A stretch of 40,235 nt of DNA from Cytophagaceae bacterium (lineage in GTDB: Bacteria; Bacteroidota; Bacteroidia; Cytophagales; Spirosomataceae), in contig CANFVE010000024.1 in the NCBI GenBank assembly GCA_947450365.1, positions 1 to 40,235 of the forward strand. The letters are read 5' to 3'. Each line of letters starts with the position of its first letter. Within the stretch, counting starts at the first letter, position 1. The notes under the pieces were generated by a model. It saw only the letters and a program-made list of their open reading frames with translations. It did no database searches and had not been told where the DNA came from. The position numbers and the translations under genes are program-made. Of this stretch, positions 9,793-18,991 are shown in pieces.

Positions 9793-10736
9793 AAATTCTG
9801 ATTTTAGACGGATATACGCTTTTTCAATCCGACCTTGCATGGGATGTGTTTGCTTCCTATGGCGAAGTCATTTACAGGGATCGAACCAACAGTGAGGAAA
9901 TCAAGGATTTACCATCGGATGTCGATGTCATTGTCACCAATAAATGTCTCATTCGTCGCGAGGAACTGTCTCATTTTACCCAGGTTAAATTAATTTTAGT
10001 CGCGGCGACTGGGTACAATTGCGTCGATGTGCAGGCCTGTCGCGAACGGGATATTCAGGTGTCCAACGTACCGAATTATGGAACTTTTTCGGTGGCACAA
10101 CATGCACTAGCTCTCCTACTTCATTATAGTAATCAAGTGGGAATGCATGCCCATTCAGTCGCAGCAGGTGATTGGTCGCAACATGCAGATTGGTGCTATA
10201 CCCTTCATCCCATCCAAGAATGGCATAGAAAAACGCTTGGGATTATCGGGATGGGGAATATAGGAAATTGTTTCGCAGGTATGGCGGAAAGTATGGGCAT
10301 GCAAGTCATCTATGCCCATACGAAGGATTTGCATGTACCGAACCGAAGATTTGTTGCTTTAGCAGAATTAGCCCAACAATCCGATGTGGTTAGTTTACAT
10401 TGTCCGCTAAATCTTGCTACTGAAAATCTAATAAATGAGGATTTTTTGTCGCAAATGAAGCGCTCGGCAGTCCTGATCAATACTTCGCGAGGAGGATTAA
10501 TTGATAATCTTGCCCTCGCCCATGCCTTAGAGAATAAGGTTATCGCAGCCGCCTTATTGGATGTTTTGGATGTGGAACCACCTTCCGCATCGCATATTTT
10601 ACTCGGTACTCGAAATGCCTTTATAACCCCACATATCGCTTGGATTAGTTTAGAAGCGAGAAGGCGGATTGTCTCATCGATGCGAGAAACCTTGGACCTA
10701 TTTCTGCAGGGAAAGGCCCTAAATCAGGTGAATTGA
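9789..10736 (+). CDS. D-2-hydroxyacid dehydrogenase (NAD-dependent)
   Basis: Reversibly reduces a 2-keto acid to a D-2-hydroxy acid; the family includes glycerate/hydroxypyruvate and D-lactate enzymes. The 315 residues show the Rossmann motif GIIGMGNIGN (about 155) and the catalytic set Arg in NTSRGGLID, Glu in DVLDVEPP and His in TPHIAW. The substrate-side signature NVPNYGTFSVAQHALALLL is like that of glycerate dehydrogenases (HprA type), but specificity remains open. It closes the plus-strand operon with a 4-base overlap to the MazG-like gene and converges on the lipoprotein gene. Confidence 0.9.
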   Translation: MKILILDGYTLFQSDLAWDVFASYGEVIYRDRTNSEEIKDLPSDVDVIVTNKCLIRREELSHFTQVKLILVAATGYNCVDVQACRERDIQVSNVPNYGTFSVAQHALALLLHYSNQVGMHAHSVAAGDWSQHADWCYTLHPIQEWHRKTLGIIGMGNIGNCFAGMAESMGMQVIYAHTKDLHVPNRRFVALAELAQQSDVVSLHCPLNLATENLINEDFLSQMKRSAVLINTSRGGLIDNLALAHALENKVIAAALLDVLDVEPPSASHILLGTRNAFITPHIAWISLEARRRIVSSMRETLDLFLQGKALNQVN

Positions 10737-10773
10737 CTGGTAGAAAATATCAAGATTTGCTTAATTGATCCAG

Positions 10774-10791
10774 GGAAAAATTAATTTTTCC
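10774..10791. repeat. 18-base perfect palindrome between convergent genes
   Basis: GGAAAAATTAATTTTTCC is self-complementary and overlaps the stop codon of the minus-strand lipoprotein gene, 38 bases past the plus-strand dehydrogenase stop. It may act as a weak two-way terminator (it holds its own T5 run on each strand). No further T-tract follows, so this is tentative. Confidence 0.4.
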
Positions 10792-11461
10792 GAACTGGTG
10801 GAATTTGGCTTTTCTCAATCTGATGCCCCATTTGATTTCCTTCGGCTTTCGTAGGAATGAAAGGTTTGATGATCGAAATTAAATCCAAACGCGGATTTAA
10901 TTTTTGAATCGAAGGATGCCGAACATCGAATTCCGCCTCGCCAGAAATCAGCACATATTCCTGATCACTCAAGCCTTCGTGAGCATTGCCAGCGTTCGAA
11001 AAGCTGGCTAAATGGCTTATGGCACTATCACCGGCCAATTTTCCTCCTTCCCACGAAACGACTGAGCCTCCATGCGACCAATTGAATCCGGAAATCGTGA
11101 AGTTTTTGGTATTGATTTTTTGGACATCTGCGAGCCTCATGCCCAAATATAAACCACTTGCCGTTTTCCAGGCTGAAGATTCTCCTTGAATCGTAACATC
11201 CGCAATTTTACCCTCATGGTAATAAATAAACGCTTGTTTTGGGGAATTTGGGAATAAAATACTACCTCGCAACGTATCATCACCAATCACCCAAGACGTA
11301 TCTAATGCCACATTTTCCTGGCCATATTTGGCTTGTAAACCGGAAGCATCTTGAGCGGCTAACACTTCATTTAATATTTCGCTTGGAGGGGTGGTGGCTT
11401 TTTCTTGTTGGCAAGCCGTAAAAATAAACAGGGTGAATAAAAGCAGTAAATTATTTTTCAT
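10781..11461 (-). CDS. putative lipoprotein of unknown function
   Basis: A 226-residue protein whose signal sequence ends in a lipobox-like FTAC with the lipidated Cys at position 17, so it is probably anchored in the outer or inner membrane. The rest is a soluble beta-rich domain with no family I recognise; it contains GLYLGMRLADVQK and NWSHGGSVVSWEGGK. The start MKNNLLLLF at 11461 is preferred over the upstream in-frame codon at 11590, which lies inside the TonB receptor gene and would bury the signal peptide. It lies 25 bases downstream of the TonB receptor and may be its partner, with an extra promoter candidate at 11482-11489. Confidence 0.8.
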   Translation of the reverse strand: MKNNLLLLFTLFIFTACQQEKATTPPSEILNEVLAAQDASGLQAKYGQENVALDTSWVIGDDTLRGSILFPNSPKQAFIYYHEGKIADVTIQGESSAWKTASGLYLGMRLADVQKINTKNFTISGFNWSHGGSVVSWEGGKLAGDSAISHLASFSNAGNAHEGLSDQEYVLISGEAEFDVRHPSIQKLNPRLDLISIIKPFIPTKAEGNQMGHQIEKSQIPPVRKN

Positions 11462-11481
11462 GGATAGATTGATAACGATTA

Positions 11482-11489
11482 CAAAGTTA
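11482..11489 (-). promoter_or_regulatory. -7 box TAACTTTG upstream of the lipoprotein gene
   Basis: An exact match to the Bacteroidota -7 consensus TAnnTTTG on the minus strand. Its first three bases are the TonB receptor stop codon. Transcription would begin near 11478, giving a leader of about 17 bases. No clear TTTG lies 19-20 bases upstream. Confidence 0.45.
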
Positions 11490-13652
11490 CCAAGTATAGC
11501 CAAAAGTAAAACTGATATTTCGCAGTTCTGCCGGTAAAATTCCAAAACCTGGATAGGCACCCGTTCCACGTCGAGTAAAATAGGAGGCATTCCATAGGTT
11601 GTTGATGGATGATTTCATGTATACATGCGTTTTCCAACGATAAGAAAAGGCCACATCATGCACTTGATAGGCCGGAATAGGCCCAATGGTTCCCGTTGCA
11701 AGTGGGGTGTTCGAATTTTGCGCATCGGAAAACACGGAAGCCGTATGACTGATTTGGTAGGTCATGGAAAAGGATGCCAAGCGATATGACATACCGGCCC
11801 GTATGATTTCTTGGGGTGCATATTCAACCCGTTTTCCGCGTAGATTTTGGCCATTGGCCAACGGGAAATCACCATATTGAGCCTGCAACAAGGACGTTGA
11901 AATAAAAAACGAAGGATGTCCCCAACTAGATTTATGGCCCAACATCGCACCTACCGGATCCCATTCCACATAGGCCTCCAAACCATGGGAAGTGGATTCT
12001 CCTACATTCGTCCGAAACAAATAGGATTGATTCAGCGAATTTTTCAAACTTAGTTGCCCGATCCGATTTTGATAGGTCAATAAAAAATAACTGACATCAA
12101 ATCGAAGGTAATTACCCATTTGGCCTTTCACTCCCAAATCCACATTTTGCGCACGTGCATCTTGTAAATTGGGATCTACTTGATCCTTCGTGGCACTCGG
12201 GACTAAATCCGAAAAACTCACGGGCCGAAAACTTTGGGAAAAATTTCCATAGGCCTGCATGCTTGGGGTCAACGTATACGCCCATCCACTTCCTAGCAAA
12301 ACAAATTGTCTACTACGGGAATTAAATGGGCCTGTGGGCTGATTTTGAGTGGCAAAAGAACGGATAAATTCCGAACGCAGACCAAATGTCCATGCCAAAC
12401 GCGGACTAAGCTGCCATAAATTCTCGGCATAAAAAGCCAAATTTTGATTTTCAAAGGATAGTTTTCTCGTGAAATCCTGAATGGGAGTCAGGGTAAAATC
12501 GGTAGAAGCATTTGCCGTTCCCAATTGGCCTCGTTCCATGCGGCCATCGAACAGTCGAAAACCCGTGGATAAAAATATCGGTCGGCCTACCAAAGAATCT
12601 CGATAAGCGAAACGCCCCTCCAAGCCCCACGATGTATAGCGGTCGGTGTCCAGCTGGCGAAGGGCAAAGGCGCCATCCGCCAGAGGCAAATCGGCTATTT
12701 CATTGGCTTTGGTAAAACCGACTTGGCTCCGACCGCTGAAAATCCCAAGCACTTGCACTTCTCCTTGCCAGCGAGCATTGGGCTGGAATTGGTATTTCAC
12801 CACGGGCATTAGCCAATCCGCCTGAAAGAAATTACGAGCACGGCCTGAATAAATGGGATTGGTGTCAAATTGGGCTTCCGATAAACCTCCGGCTTGCTTG
12901 GATAACACTTCGGAGCGAGTAAGCTCTAGCATCCAGCGGTTTTGAGTACCTGATTTAATATCCAAACGGGCATAACTTTGATTCGAATCAAAGGCTGAAT
13001 TAGGTCTAAATCCGTCTCCTTTTCGATATTGATGAGAAGCAATCCAGGCAAATCGTTCGTTGCCCGCTTTGAATTTTGTTAAGGTAGAGGATAGATGAAA
13101 GGAACCGAGGCTTTGTTGGGCCATCCCTCCAAAAGCCTTTTGGAATTCAGGGGCTTCCAACACATAATTCAACATGCCACCTACCTGCGGTCCAAAGGCC
13201 AAAGAGGACGCCCCACGAAGCAATTGAATTTTCTCCACCCATTCCAATGCCGGCGTATAATAGGCTTCATTATATCCCATCGGATCTGGCGTCATGTCAT
13301 AGCCATTTTGACGCATGTTAAAATCCCAGGAACGGTTCGTGCTCAGTCCACGCACAGAAATACTTGTATTTAATCCGGAAGGATCACTTTCCACAATATG
13401 AAGTCCGGGCGTTCGATTAAATACTTGACGAAAACTTTGGTTCGCCAAATTCGCATCCAATTTCGCTACAGAAATTTCCTCCGTTTTTTTTCCTACAAAA
13501 ATGAAGGTCTTATCCGTATCCGAAAGTGATCGAGTCCCCGAAATATTCGGCGAACTGCGAACCGTGACTTCTCGCAAGGTGGTTGATTTCAACGTGGAAT
13601 CGCTCGTAGATCCCATCAAAAAGGCAAAAATAGTCGGTATTAGGCATATCAT
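11487..13652 (-). CDS. TonB-dependent outer-membrane receptor, FecA-like
   Basis: A 721-residue TonB-dependent transporter, probably for an iron chelate such as Fe(III)-dicitrate or a siderophore. A short signal peptide (MICLIPTIFAFLMGS) is followed by a plug domain (about 45-170) with GLHIVESDPSGLNTSISVRG and EKIQLLRGASSLAFGPQVGG, then a beta-barrel ending in the aromatic residue Trp (FTFGYTW). The plug pattern, with NGYDMTPDPMGYNEAYYTPALEWVEKI spread over two segments, is most like FecA proteins; substrate choice is inference. No N-terminal carboxypeptidase-like or signalling domain is present. A good promoter (13657-13688) sits directly upstream of the ATG, so the mRNA may be leaderless. 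Confidence 0.9.
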   Translation of the reverse strand: MICLIPTIFAFLMGSTSDSTLKSTTLREVTVRSSPNISGTRSLSDTDKTFIFVGKKTEEISVAKLDANLANQSFRQVFNRTPGLHIVESDPSGLNTSISVRGLSTNRSWDFNMRQNGYDMTPDPMGYNEAYYTPALEWVEKIQLLRGASSLAFGPQVGGMLNYVLEAPEFQKAFGGMAQQSLGSFHLSSTLTKFKAGNERFAWIASHQYRKGDGFRPNSAFDSNQSYARLDIKSGTQNRWMLELTRSEVLSKQAGGLSEAQFDTNPIYSGRARNFFQADWLMPVVKYQFQPNARWQGEVQVLGIFSGRSQVGFTKANEIADLPLADGAFALRQLDTDRYTSWGLEGRFAYRDSLVGRPIFLSTGFRLFDGRMERGQLGTANASTDFTLTPIQDFTRKLSFENQNLAFYAENLWQLSPRLAWTFGLRSEFIRSFATQNQPTGPFNSRSRQFVLLGSGWAYTLTPSMQAYGNFSQSFRPVSFSDLVPSATKDQVDPNLQDARAQNVDLGVKGQMGNYLRFDVSYFLLTYQNRIGQLSLKNSLNQSYLFRTNVGESTSHGLEAYVEWDPVGAMLGHKSSWGHPSFFISTSLLQAQYGDFPLANGQNLRGKRVEYAPQEIIRAGMSYRLASFSMTYQISHTASVFSDAQNSNTPLATGTIGPIPAYQVHDVAFSYRWKTHVYMKSSINNLWNASYFTRRGTGAYPGFGILPAELRNISFTFGYTW

Positions 13653-13656
13653 GCCG

Positions 13657-13688
13657 CAAACTTATACACTATTTAGATTTAATCCAAA
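13657..13688 (-). promoter_or_regulatory. Bacteroidota-type promoter of the TonB receptor
   Basis: On the minus strand TTTG (13685-13688), a 20-base spacer and TAAGTTTG (13657-13664) match the -33/-7 consensus exactly. The last G of the -7 box is only 4 bases from the ATG, so transcription should start at or near the initiation codon. Confidence 0.75.
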
Positions 13689-13698
13689 TAAAAATAGA

Positions 13699-15372
13699 TT
13701 AAAATGAATAGCCTAGCGTCGCGTTATAATTGAGGGCTTGAACGGCGTATTGAAAATAGCGTTGATACGATTTTCCAGTTAAATTATTTCCTTGGAGGGC
13801 GAGGTTCAGATTTTTCTTGAGTAAAAAATTCAATTTGACATTCACGTCTAAAATATTGTCCAGTGCAAGCGATTTACCCGTTTGGGGATTTAGTGCATAG
13901 AGGCCTTGGATGTAGTAAACATCAGGTGAAAGGATCATAAAATCAGTTAATTTCCACGTGTTCGTCCACGAAAGCGTTAGGTTGGGTTTGTGATAAGCCT
14001 TGTCGAACGATTGCAATTGTTGGTATTCCACATAATCAAATTTCAATCCTGAGGTCACTTGGGTATTCACATGAAAATTTAAATGTCCGCCTAAATTCGT
14101 CACTTGTACCTTTTTTAAATCCCCTACGTATTGTATGTCAAATTGGGACAAATCTGCTTTTGAATTCATAAAAAAGGGCAGATTAGCATATTCCGAATAG
14201 CTATATCGGAATTCAAAATCGAGGTTTTGATCATCCGATCCTTTGATACCTGCATACACATGTCCCACTTGGTTGGTATTACGCAATTCGATCGAGGGGG
14301 CTAACCAAATATTCTCATTCGAAAAGGAATTCAAGGAATTAAACTGCACATCGCCTCCGATGCCCGCAAAAAAATGGAAAAAATCGGTGGAACCTACATC
14401 CAAATTCATGATGGGGAATACACTATTTTCCGCGGGTTCATTTCCCTCTTTCGATTGAATGATATTTAATCCCGCGGTAAAAGCTACACGAGAACTTTTG
14501 AATACCACACTGGGCTTTAGTCGGTAAAAACTCCGCGAGAGGGCTTTCGGAGCTGTATATTCGGCCAAGATGTAATCGGCGACTAAATTTCCTTTAATGC
14601 TGCTGGAGTAGTTTTTGGAAAACGTAAGTTGGGAAGTGGACAACATCTCCGTTTCATTCCTCAAGTTTCTAAAAAAGGTCAGATCAGTCGACATGGAATA
14701 GTCTGATTTCGCTTCTTTTTTCGCATTACTGAATCGACCAAAATAGGTGAAACGCTCATTGGTCAATTCGAGGTTTTTAGGTGTATAATATTTGGGAATT
14801 TCGGTCATTCCGTAATAATGAGCGAGGGTTCGTTGGTAATTCACATGGCTATCCCAAAAGGTTTTCTCCCCAAAATGCCGGCTCATCACCTTCACTTGAT
14901 TTTCATTTCTTGCCGAAAATTCCTCAGCGACAGGACCCGATAAATTGCCATCATGGTTCAAATAAACCCCTAAAAATGAATTTTCTTTGGGGGCGAAACC
15001 GACATTAAAATTCAGTAAGGTCCGGCCGTAATTTCCTCCGCCAATTTTAAGTGCATTCGCATATTTAACCCCATAGGCTGAATTTTTCTCGTCACCCTCC
15101 CGCATATCGATGGCGGTGGGGTTCAATTGGGGTAATTTCTGCAAAGGCCATTCTCCTTGCTCTTGAAACTTCATGTCAAAAGATTCACTGGGTAAACCCA
15201 CGCCTTGCATTGGCAAAAATTGACGTTCCGTCAGGCGAAGAGGAACCACTTGTTTCGCCCCACCGATCACCGTCACGACCGATTTATCAATCGTCGCTTC
15301 CTTCTGCGCCATGACCACCCAGGGAGCGATCAAAATGAAAATGCCTAGGATGTTTGATTTCATTTGGTTCAT
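13699..15372 (-). CDS. outer-membrane beta-barrel protein without a plug
   Basis: A 557-residue predicted outer-membrane protein. The signal peptide ends VVMAQ at about residue 22. The remainder is a series of alternating amphipathic strands ending in Phe (NYNATLGYSF), like the barrel half of a TonB-dependent receptor; a plug domain was not seen. The ATG at 15372 overlaps the stop of the TPR gene by 4 bases, so the two are translationally coupled and probably form an envelope complex. No substrate can be assigned. It is followed by the separately promoted FecA-like receptor. Confidence 0.8.
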   Translation of the reverse strand: MNQMKSNILGIFILIAPWVVMAQKEATIDKSVVTVIGGAKQVVPLRLTERQFLPMQGVGLPSESFDMKFQEQGEWPLQKLPQLNPTAIDMREGDEKNSAYGVKYANALKIGGGNYGRTLLNFNVGFAPKENSFLGVYLNHDGNLSGPVAEEFSARNENQVKVMSRHFGEKTFWDSHVNYQRTLAHYYGMTEIPKYYTPKNLELTNERFTYFGRFSNAKKEAKSDYSMSTDLTFFRNLRNETEMLSTSQLTFSKNYSSSIKGNLVADYILAEYTAPKALSRSFYRLKPSVVFKSSRVAFTAGLNIIQSKEGNEPAENSVFPIMNLDVGSTDFFHFFAGIGGDVQFNSLNSFSNENIWLAPSIELRNTNQVGHVYAGIKGSDDQNLDFEFRYSYSEYANLPFFMNSKADLSQFDIQYVGDLKKVQVTNLGGHLNFHVNTQVTSGLKFDYVEYQQLQSFDKAYHKPNLTLSWTNTWKLTDFMILSPDVYYIQGLYALNPQTGKSLALDNILDVNVKLNFLLKKNLNLALQGNNLTGKSYQRYFQYAVQALNYNATLGYSF

Positions 15373-18300
15373 TGCAGTCCGTCCAATAATTGTTTCGCCT
15401 TCGTTTTGGCATCTTCCGAGTCTGAATCCTTCAAAATAGATTGCAAGATAGCCTTCGCTTGCGCTACATTTTTTATACTGATAAAATTCTCCGCTAGGAG
15501 TAAAAAGGCCTCTCCGACAATCATTCCATCCGCATTAAAATATCGACCTTTTTCATTCACAAACTGGGCAATGATCACCTCATTCGATTCGGTAAAAGTC
15601 CCAGCTGCCCTTAGCATTCGAGCCAGGGCAACTTGTGCCCGCGCTCCCGTATCATTCGGGTCGAGTTCAGAGGCCTTATTATAGGCCATTCTTGCTTGGT
15701 TCTCGAGTTTCGACTTTTCATAGCGTTGGCCTAATCCGATGTATAATCCAGCAACATAGGCTGTATCTACTAAGCCCTTCAAAGGCAATTGACCCATAAA
15801 ATACGCCGCAGAATCTAATTTTCCTTGCACCTCAAACGTACGTAACACACCTCGAATCGCGGTTAAGCTCGTTGAATCTTTGGCATATTCACCCTGATGC
15901 AAGGACTGAATATAAGCGCGCAAGGCAGACGAATAATTAGCCTTTTTTAGCCAAATGTCCCCCATTTTGGCATGCGCCTCCGCGCGCAACAAAGGATCCG
16001 CCTTTGGTTCTTGTATTAATCGCTCAAAGCTTTTGACAGCCAAATCATCGTCTTTCGTTTCATAAGCGGCAATAGCAAGTATTTCGAGTGATTCCAAGCG
16101 ATGTCGTGTCGGATGATCTGTCAGAAATTTTTGCAAAGGTGGAATCACCTCTTTGTAACGCTTGGCGGCAAAAATGCGTTGGGCTGTCTCAAAAGCCCGT
16201 TCCGGATTCGACGGATCTAGGGAATTGAATTTGATGAATTGTTCTTGAAATGGCAAAATGGATTCAGGCTGGCCCATTTTCGAGAATAAATCCCCTAGGC
16301 CCGACAAAGCATCGGCCGCCGCTGAATCCTTCGGAAATTCCATGATAATTTTTCCATAATCAGCCTGGGCCGCGGCAATTTGCTCTAGAATCTCATAGGA
16401 TTGCGCTCGATACAACAAGGCAGGTGCCTGAAATTTCAATGATTTTCCCGTACCAATTAAACTTCCAAAACCTTCAATGGCCTTCGGATAATTCTCCGTT
16501 TTTTGAGTTTTAAACAAACACTCACTTTGTAAAAAATTAGCTTCTTCGATATGCGTGGAGGCCGGAAATTGTGTCAACAACATCTGCAAATTTTCCATCG
16601 CCAACTCATATTGCAAATCCTTTATCAACACCTCCGCTTTGCGCAATAAAATATCATCCTTTTTAGTCTTTGCCAATGCGATGGCCTTATCGAACATCGG
16701 CAAGGCATCGGCAATTTTGCCAGCAGCAACGGACACTTCCGCCGAATTCAAAAAGTCTTCATAGTTATTTATCGTCTTCGCCCCGATCCGGGTATACTCA
16801 TCAAAATATTGTTTGGCCCGATCATACATCGTAATGTACGCAAAGGAATGGGCTAAACTCAAGCGAATGTTTTGCGCTAATTCCTCCTGTTCGGGAAGCT
16901 GATCTACTTCGGCCAACAAAGGCATATAGACTTTAATCGCATCCGAATTCCGCTTATTTCGGGCTAGAATCTCGCCTTGATGAAAACGAATTTCCCACAC
17001 CATGGATTTCTCCTCCGGATATTCCAATGACTTTTTAAACCACAAAAGGGCATTTTTCATATCCCCTTTGTTATAAAAATTCACAGCTTTATTGTAGGCG
17101 AAACGCTGTGCTATGGACCTTAATTTCGGTTGGATTTCCGGAATTTCTTTCATCCATGATTCCAGTAAACCGATATCCCCAATATTGGTTAATGCCCCTA
17201 CGGCCATAGAGGCCAAGGTACCCGCCGTTTCCGACTTTTCGTAGCGATCCATGTAGGCCTTAATATCCATTAAAACCTCCTTGTATTTCTTACTCCGGTA
17301 TAAAAGATCTAATTTATGTAAATAGGCCTGATGGCGAATGTGTTCATTAAAGCTCGAGCGACTCGCCAAATCGAAAGAAAATAAGGCGCCGTCCAATTGA
17401 TTTAATTCATCCTGAATAATCCCTTTGGAGAAGGAGATGCTTTGACTTAATGAATCGATGCCAATCGGAATTTGGTCAAATACAAGCAAGGCCTGAGGGT
17501 ATTGTTCCAATTTAAACAAGGAATATCCGTATTTATATTGCGTGACCCGCGTTAATAATTCAGGATTTCGATCAGATAAAATCCCAAAACTCTTAGCGGC
17601 TTTCGCATACATTCCTTCATTAAACTGCAATTCACCTACAATAAAGGAGATGCTGCCTGTTTTTATCTTTCCGATGGGTTGGTCCAATAAAGGTTCCGCG
17701 TACGCAATCAACTCCTTATATTTTTGATCTTTCAAATAGGCAGACGTAATCCACGTGGGAACATCTTCCCCATATTTAGGGTCATTCGCAGCTAATTTAA
17801 AATCTTCGATGGCCTCGCTGTATTGTTGGTTCCCAAAATGTAACACACCCGCATAATAAGCCGCAGGGACCGCATATTCAGGTTCTGATTCGATTTTCCG
17901 AATTTCAGAAAACAATTCGAGCGCTTCTTTAAAATGATTCGTTTTAAAATAGGAGACGGCTAATTTATACTTCCATTCGAGATTGGTAAACGAAGCATTA
18001 GACAGGTATTTAATCGCGCGTTGCCAATCGCCCGTTTCATAGAAAAAAGAACCAATATCTTTGATTAATTTGACGGATTGAGGGATTTCGGGGTGATTGG
18101 CCGCAAAACGATCGGCTACAACTTCCGCCTCAGGACGCATGGAATAAATGGCACACATGGCCAGATAATATTCGGCAAGCGTTTTTTCGTTGGCCTGATC
18201 AGGGGCCCCGTTACGCAAACTGGTTAAATAGGAACTAAATTCTTCATGGGCAGCAATGTAATTTTTCGCATCAAAATAGCTTTTTCCTTGGCGATAATGA

Positions 18301-18404
18301 AGAGAATAATCAAGGTGATTTAACGTTTGTTGACCGAATAAACCAACTGAAGAACTAGCAACCAATAAACTTATATATATAAACTTTACAACACGTTCTC
18401 TCAT
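15369..18404 (-). CDS. large secreted tetratricopeptide-repeat protein
   Basis: A 1011-residue protein with a signal peptide (cleavage likely after LFGQ, about residue 25), then almost entirely helix-pair (TPR/Sel1-like) repeats, e.g. LDYSLHYRQGKSYFDAKNY, DWQRAIKYLSNAS and KLAVSYFKTNHFKEALELF. No catalytic domain was found. TPR superhelices usually scaffold other proteins; placement in the periplasm is inferred from the signal peptide. The coupled downstream barrel gene (4-base overlap) suggests it serves that outer-membrane protein. A -7 box at 18432-18439 gives a leader of about 24 bases. Confidence 0.87.
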   Translation of the reverse strand: MRERVVKFIYISLLVASSSVGLFGQQTLNHLDYSLHYRQGKSYFDAKNYIAAHEEFSSYLTSLRNGAPDQANEKTLAEYYLAMCAIYSMRPEAEVVADRFAANHPEIPQSVKLIKDIGSFFYETGDWQRAIKYLSNASFTNLEWKYKLAVSYFKTNHFKEALELFSEIRKIESEPEYAVPAAYYAGVLHFGNQQYSEAIEDFKLAANDPKYGEDVPTWITSAYLKDQKYKELIAYAEPLLDQPIGKIKTGSISFIVGELQFNEGMYAKAAKSFGILSDRNPELLTRVTQYKYGYSLFKLEQYPQALLVFDQIPIGIDSLSQSISFSKGIIQDELNQLDGALFSFDLASRSSFNEHIRHQAYLHKLDLLYRSKKYKEVLMDIKAYMDRYEKSETAGTLASMAVGALTNIGDIGLLESWMKEIPEIQPKLRSIAQRFAYNKAVNFYNKGDMKNALLWFKKSLEYPEEKSMVWEIRFHQGEILARNKRNSDAIKVYMPLLAEVDQLPEQEELAQNIRLSLAHSFAYITMYDRAKQYFDEYTRIGAKTINNYEDFLNSAEVSVAAGKIADALPMFDKAIALAKTKKDDILLRKAEVLIKDLQYELAMENLQMLLTQFPASTHIEEANFLQSECLFKTQKTENYPKAIEGFGSLIGTGKSLKFQAPALLYRAQSYEILEQIAAAQADYGKIIMEFPKDSAAADALSGLGDLFSKMGQPESILPFQEQFIKFNSLDPSNPERAFETAQRIFAAKRYKEVIPPLQKFLTDHPTRHRLESLEILAIAAYETKDDDLAVKSFERLIQEPKADPLLRAEAHAKMGDIWLKKANYSSALRAYIQSLHQGEYAKDSTSLTAIRGVLRTFEVQGKLDSAAYFMGQLPLKGLVDTAYVAGLYIGLGQRYEKSKLENQARMAYNKASELDPNDTGARAQVALARMLRAAGTFTESNEVIIAQFVNEKGRYFNADGMIVGEAFLLLAENFISIKNVAQAKAILQSILKDSDSEDAKTKAKQLLDGLQ

Positions 18405-18431
18405 CCAAAAATAATCTAATTAGGATTATAA

Positions 18432-18439
18432 CAAACTTA
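18432..18439 (-). promoter_or_regulatory. -7 box TAAGTTTG upstream of the TPR gene
   Basis: A perfect TAnnTTTG match on the minus strand, about 28 bases upstream of the ATG at 18404. A TTTG lies upstream but at a 12-base spacing, so the -33 element is not convincing. Confidence 0.5.
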
Positions 18440-18517
18440 CAATTTTAATTTCAAAATCATTCCCTTTATAAACGACATAAATGCAATATTTATATTTTAT
18501 CCCTTATTTTTTTTAAT

Positions 18518-18525
18518 TAAATTTG
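18518..18525 (+). promoter_or_regulatory. -7 box TAAATTTG upstream of the DUF1566-like gene
   Basis: A perfect TAnnTTTG match. With transcription starting near 18529, the ATG at 18527 would fall outside the message while the ATG at 18551 would have a leader of about 21 bases. This supports the downstream start. Confidence 0.5.
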
Positions 18526-18550
18526 AATGACCACAGCGTTAATATTTACC

Positions 18551-18982
18551 ATGTATAAGTTTACCTTTTTGATTCTTTTTGTTTTTACGAGTCTATGCTC
18601 CTATGCGCAAACGACTCCCTCCAAGACCCCTCCCATCAAGCAAGGAGGCTATTTGATTTATGAAAAGAATGGTCATGGCCTAATTGCTTCCATCAAAAAC
18701 CTGGGTAAAATGGATTATAACGAAGCCATCAAAGTATGTGATAACCTATCAGAAGAAGGTTTTGATGATTGGAAATTACCGACGAAAGAGGAATTTGATC
18801 TCATTCATCCCAAACTAAACTTTAAAAAAATGGGGCAAGGTGGCTTATTTCAATCATCTTGGTACTGGACCTCCACTGAAAAAGACAAGGATAATGCCTG
18901 GACGCACAATTTGAATAATGGCGTACAATCGACCTACTTCAAGGATTTCAAATGCTACGTCATCGCCGTTCGAACCTTTTAA
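18551..18982 (+). CDS. secreted DUF1566 (Lcl C-terminal)-like protein
   Basis: A 143-residue exported protein: MYKFTFLILFVFTSLCSYAQ is a clear signal peptide, followed by a small domain with the DUF1566 pattern, including DWKLPTKEEFDLI, a YWTSTEKD segment and a final VIAVRTF. The function of this domain is not established; it occurs in many secreted bacterial proteins and is related to a C-type-lectin-like/sulfatase-modifying fold. An upstream in-frame ATG at 18527 is rejected because it overlaps the probable transcription start and only delays the signal peptide. It is first in a three-gene plus-strand run (9 bases to the next gene). Confidence 0.78.
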   Translation: MYKFTFLILFVFTSLCSYAQTTPSKTPPIKQGGYLIYEKNGHGLIASIKNLGKMDYNEAIKVCDNLSEEGFDDWKLPTKEEFDLIHPKLNFKKMGQGGLFQSSWYWTSTEKDKDNAWTHNLNNGVQSTYFKDFKCYVIAVRTF

Positions 18983-18991
18983 CCTGAAATT

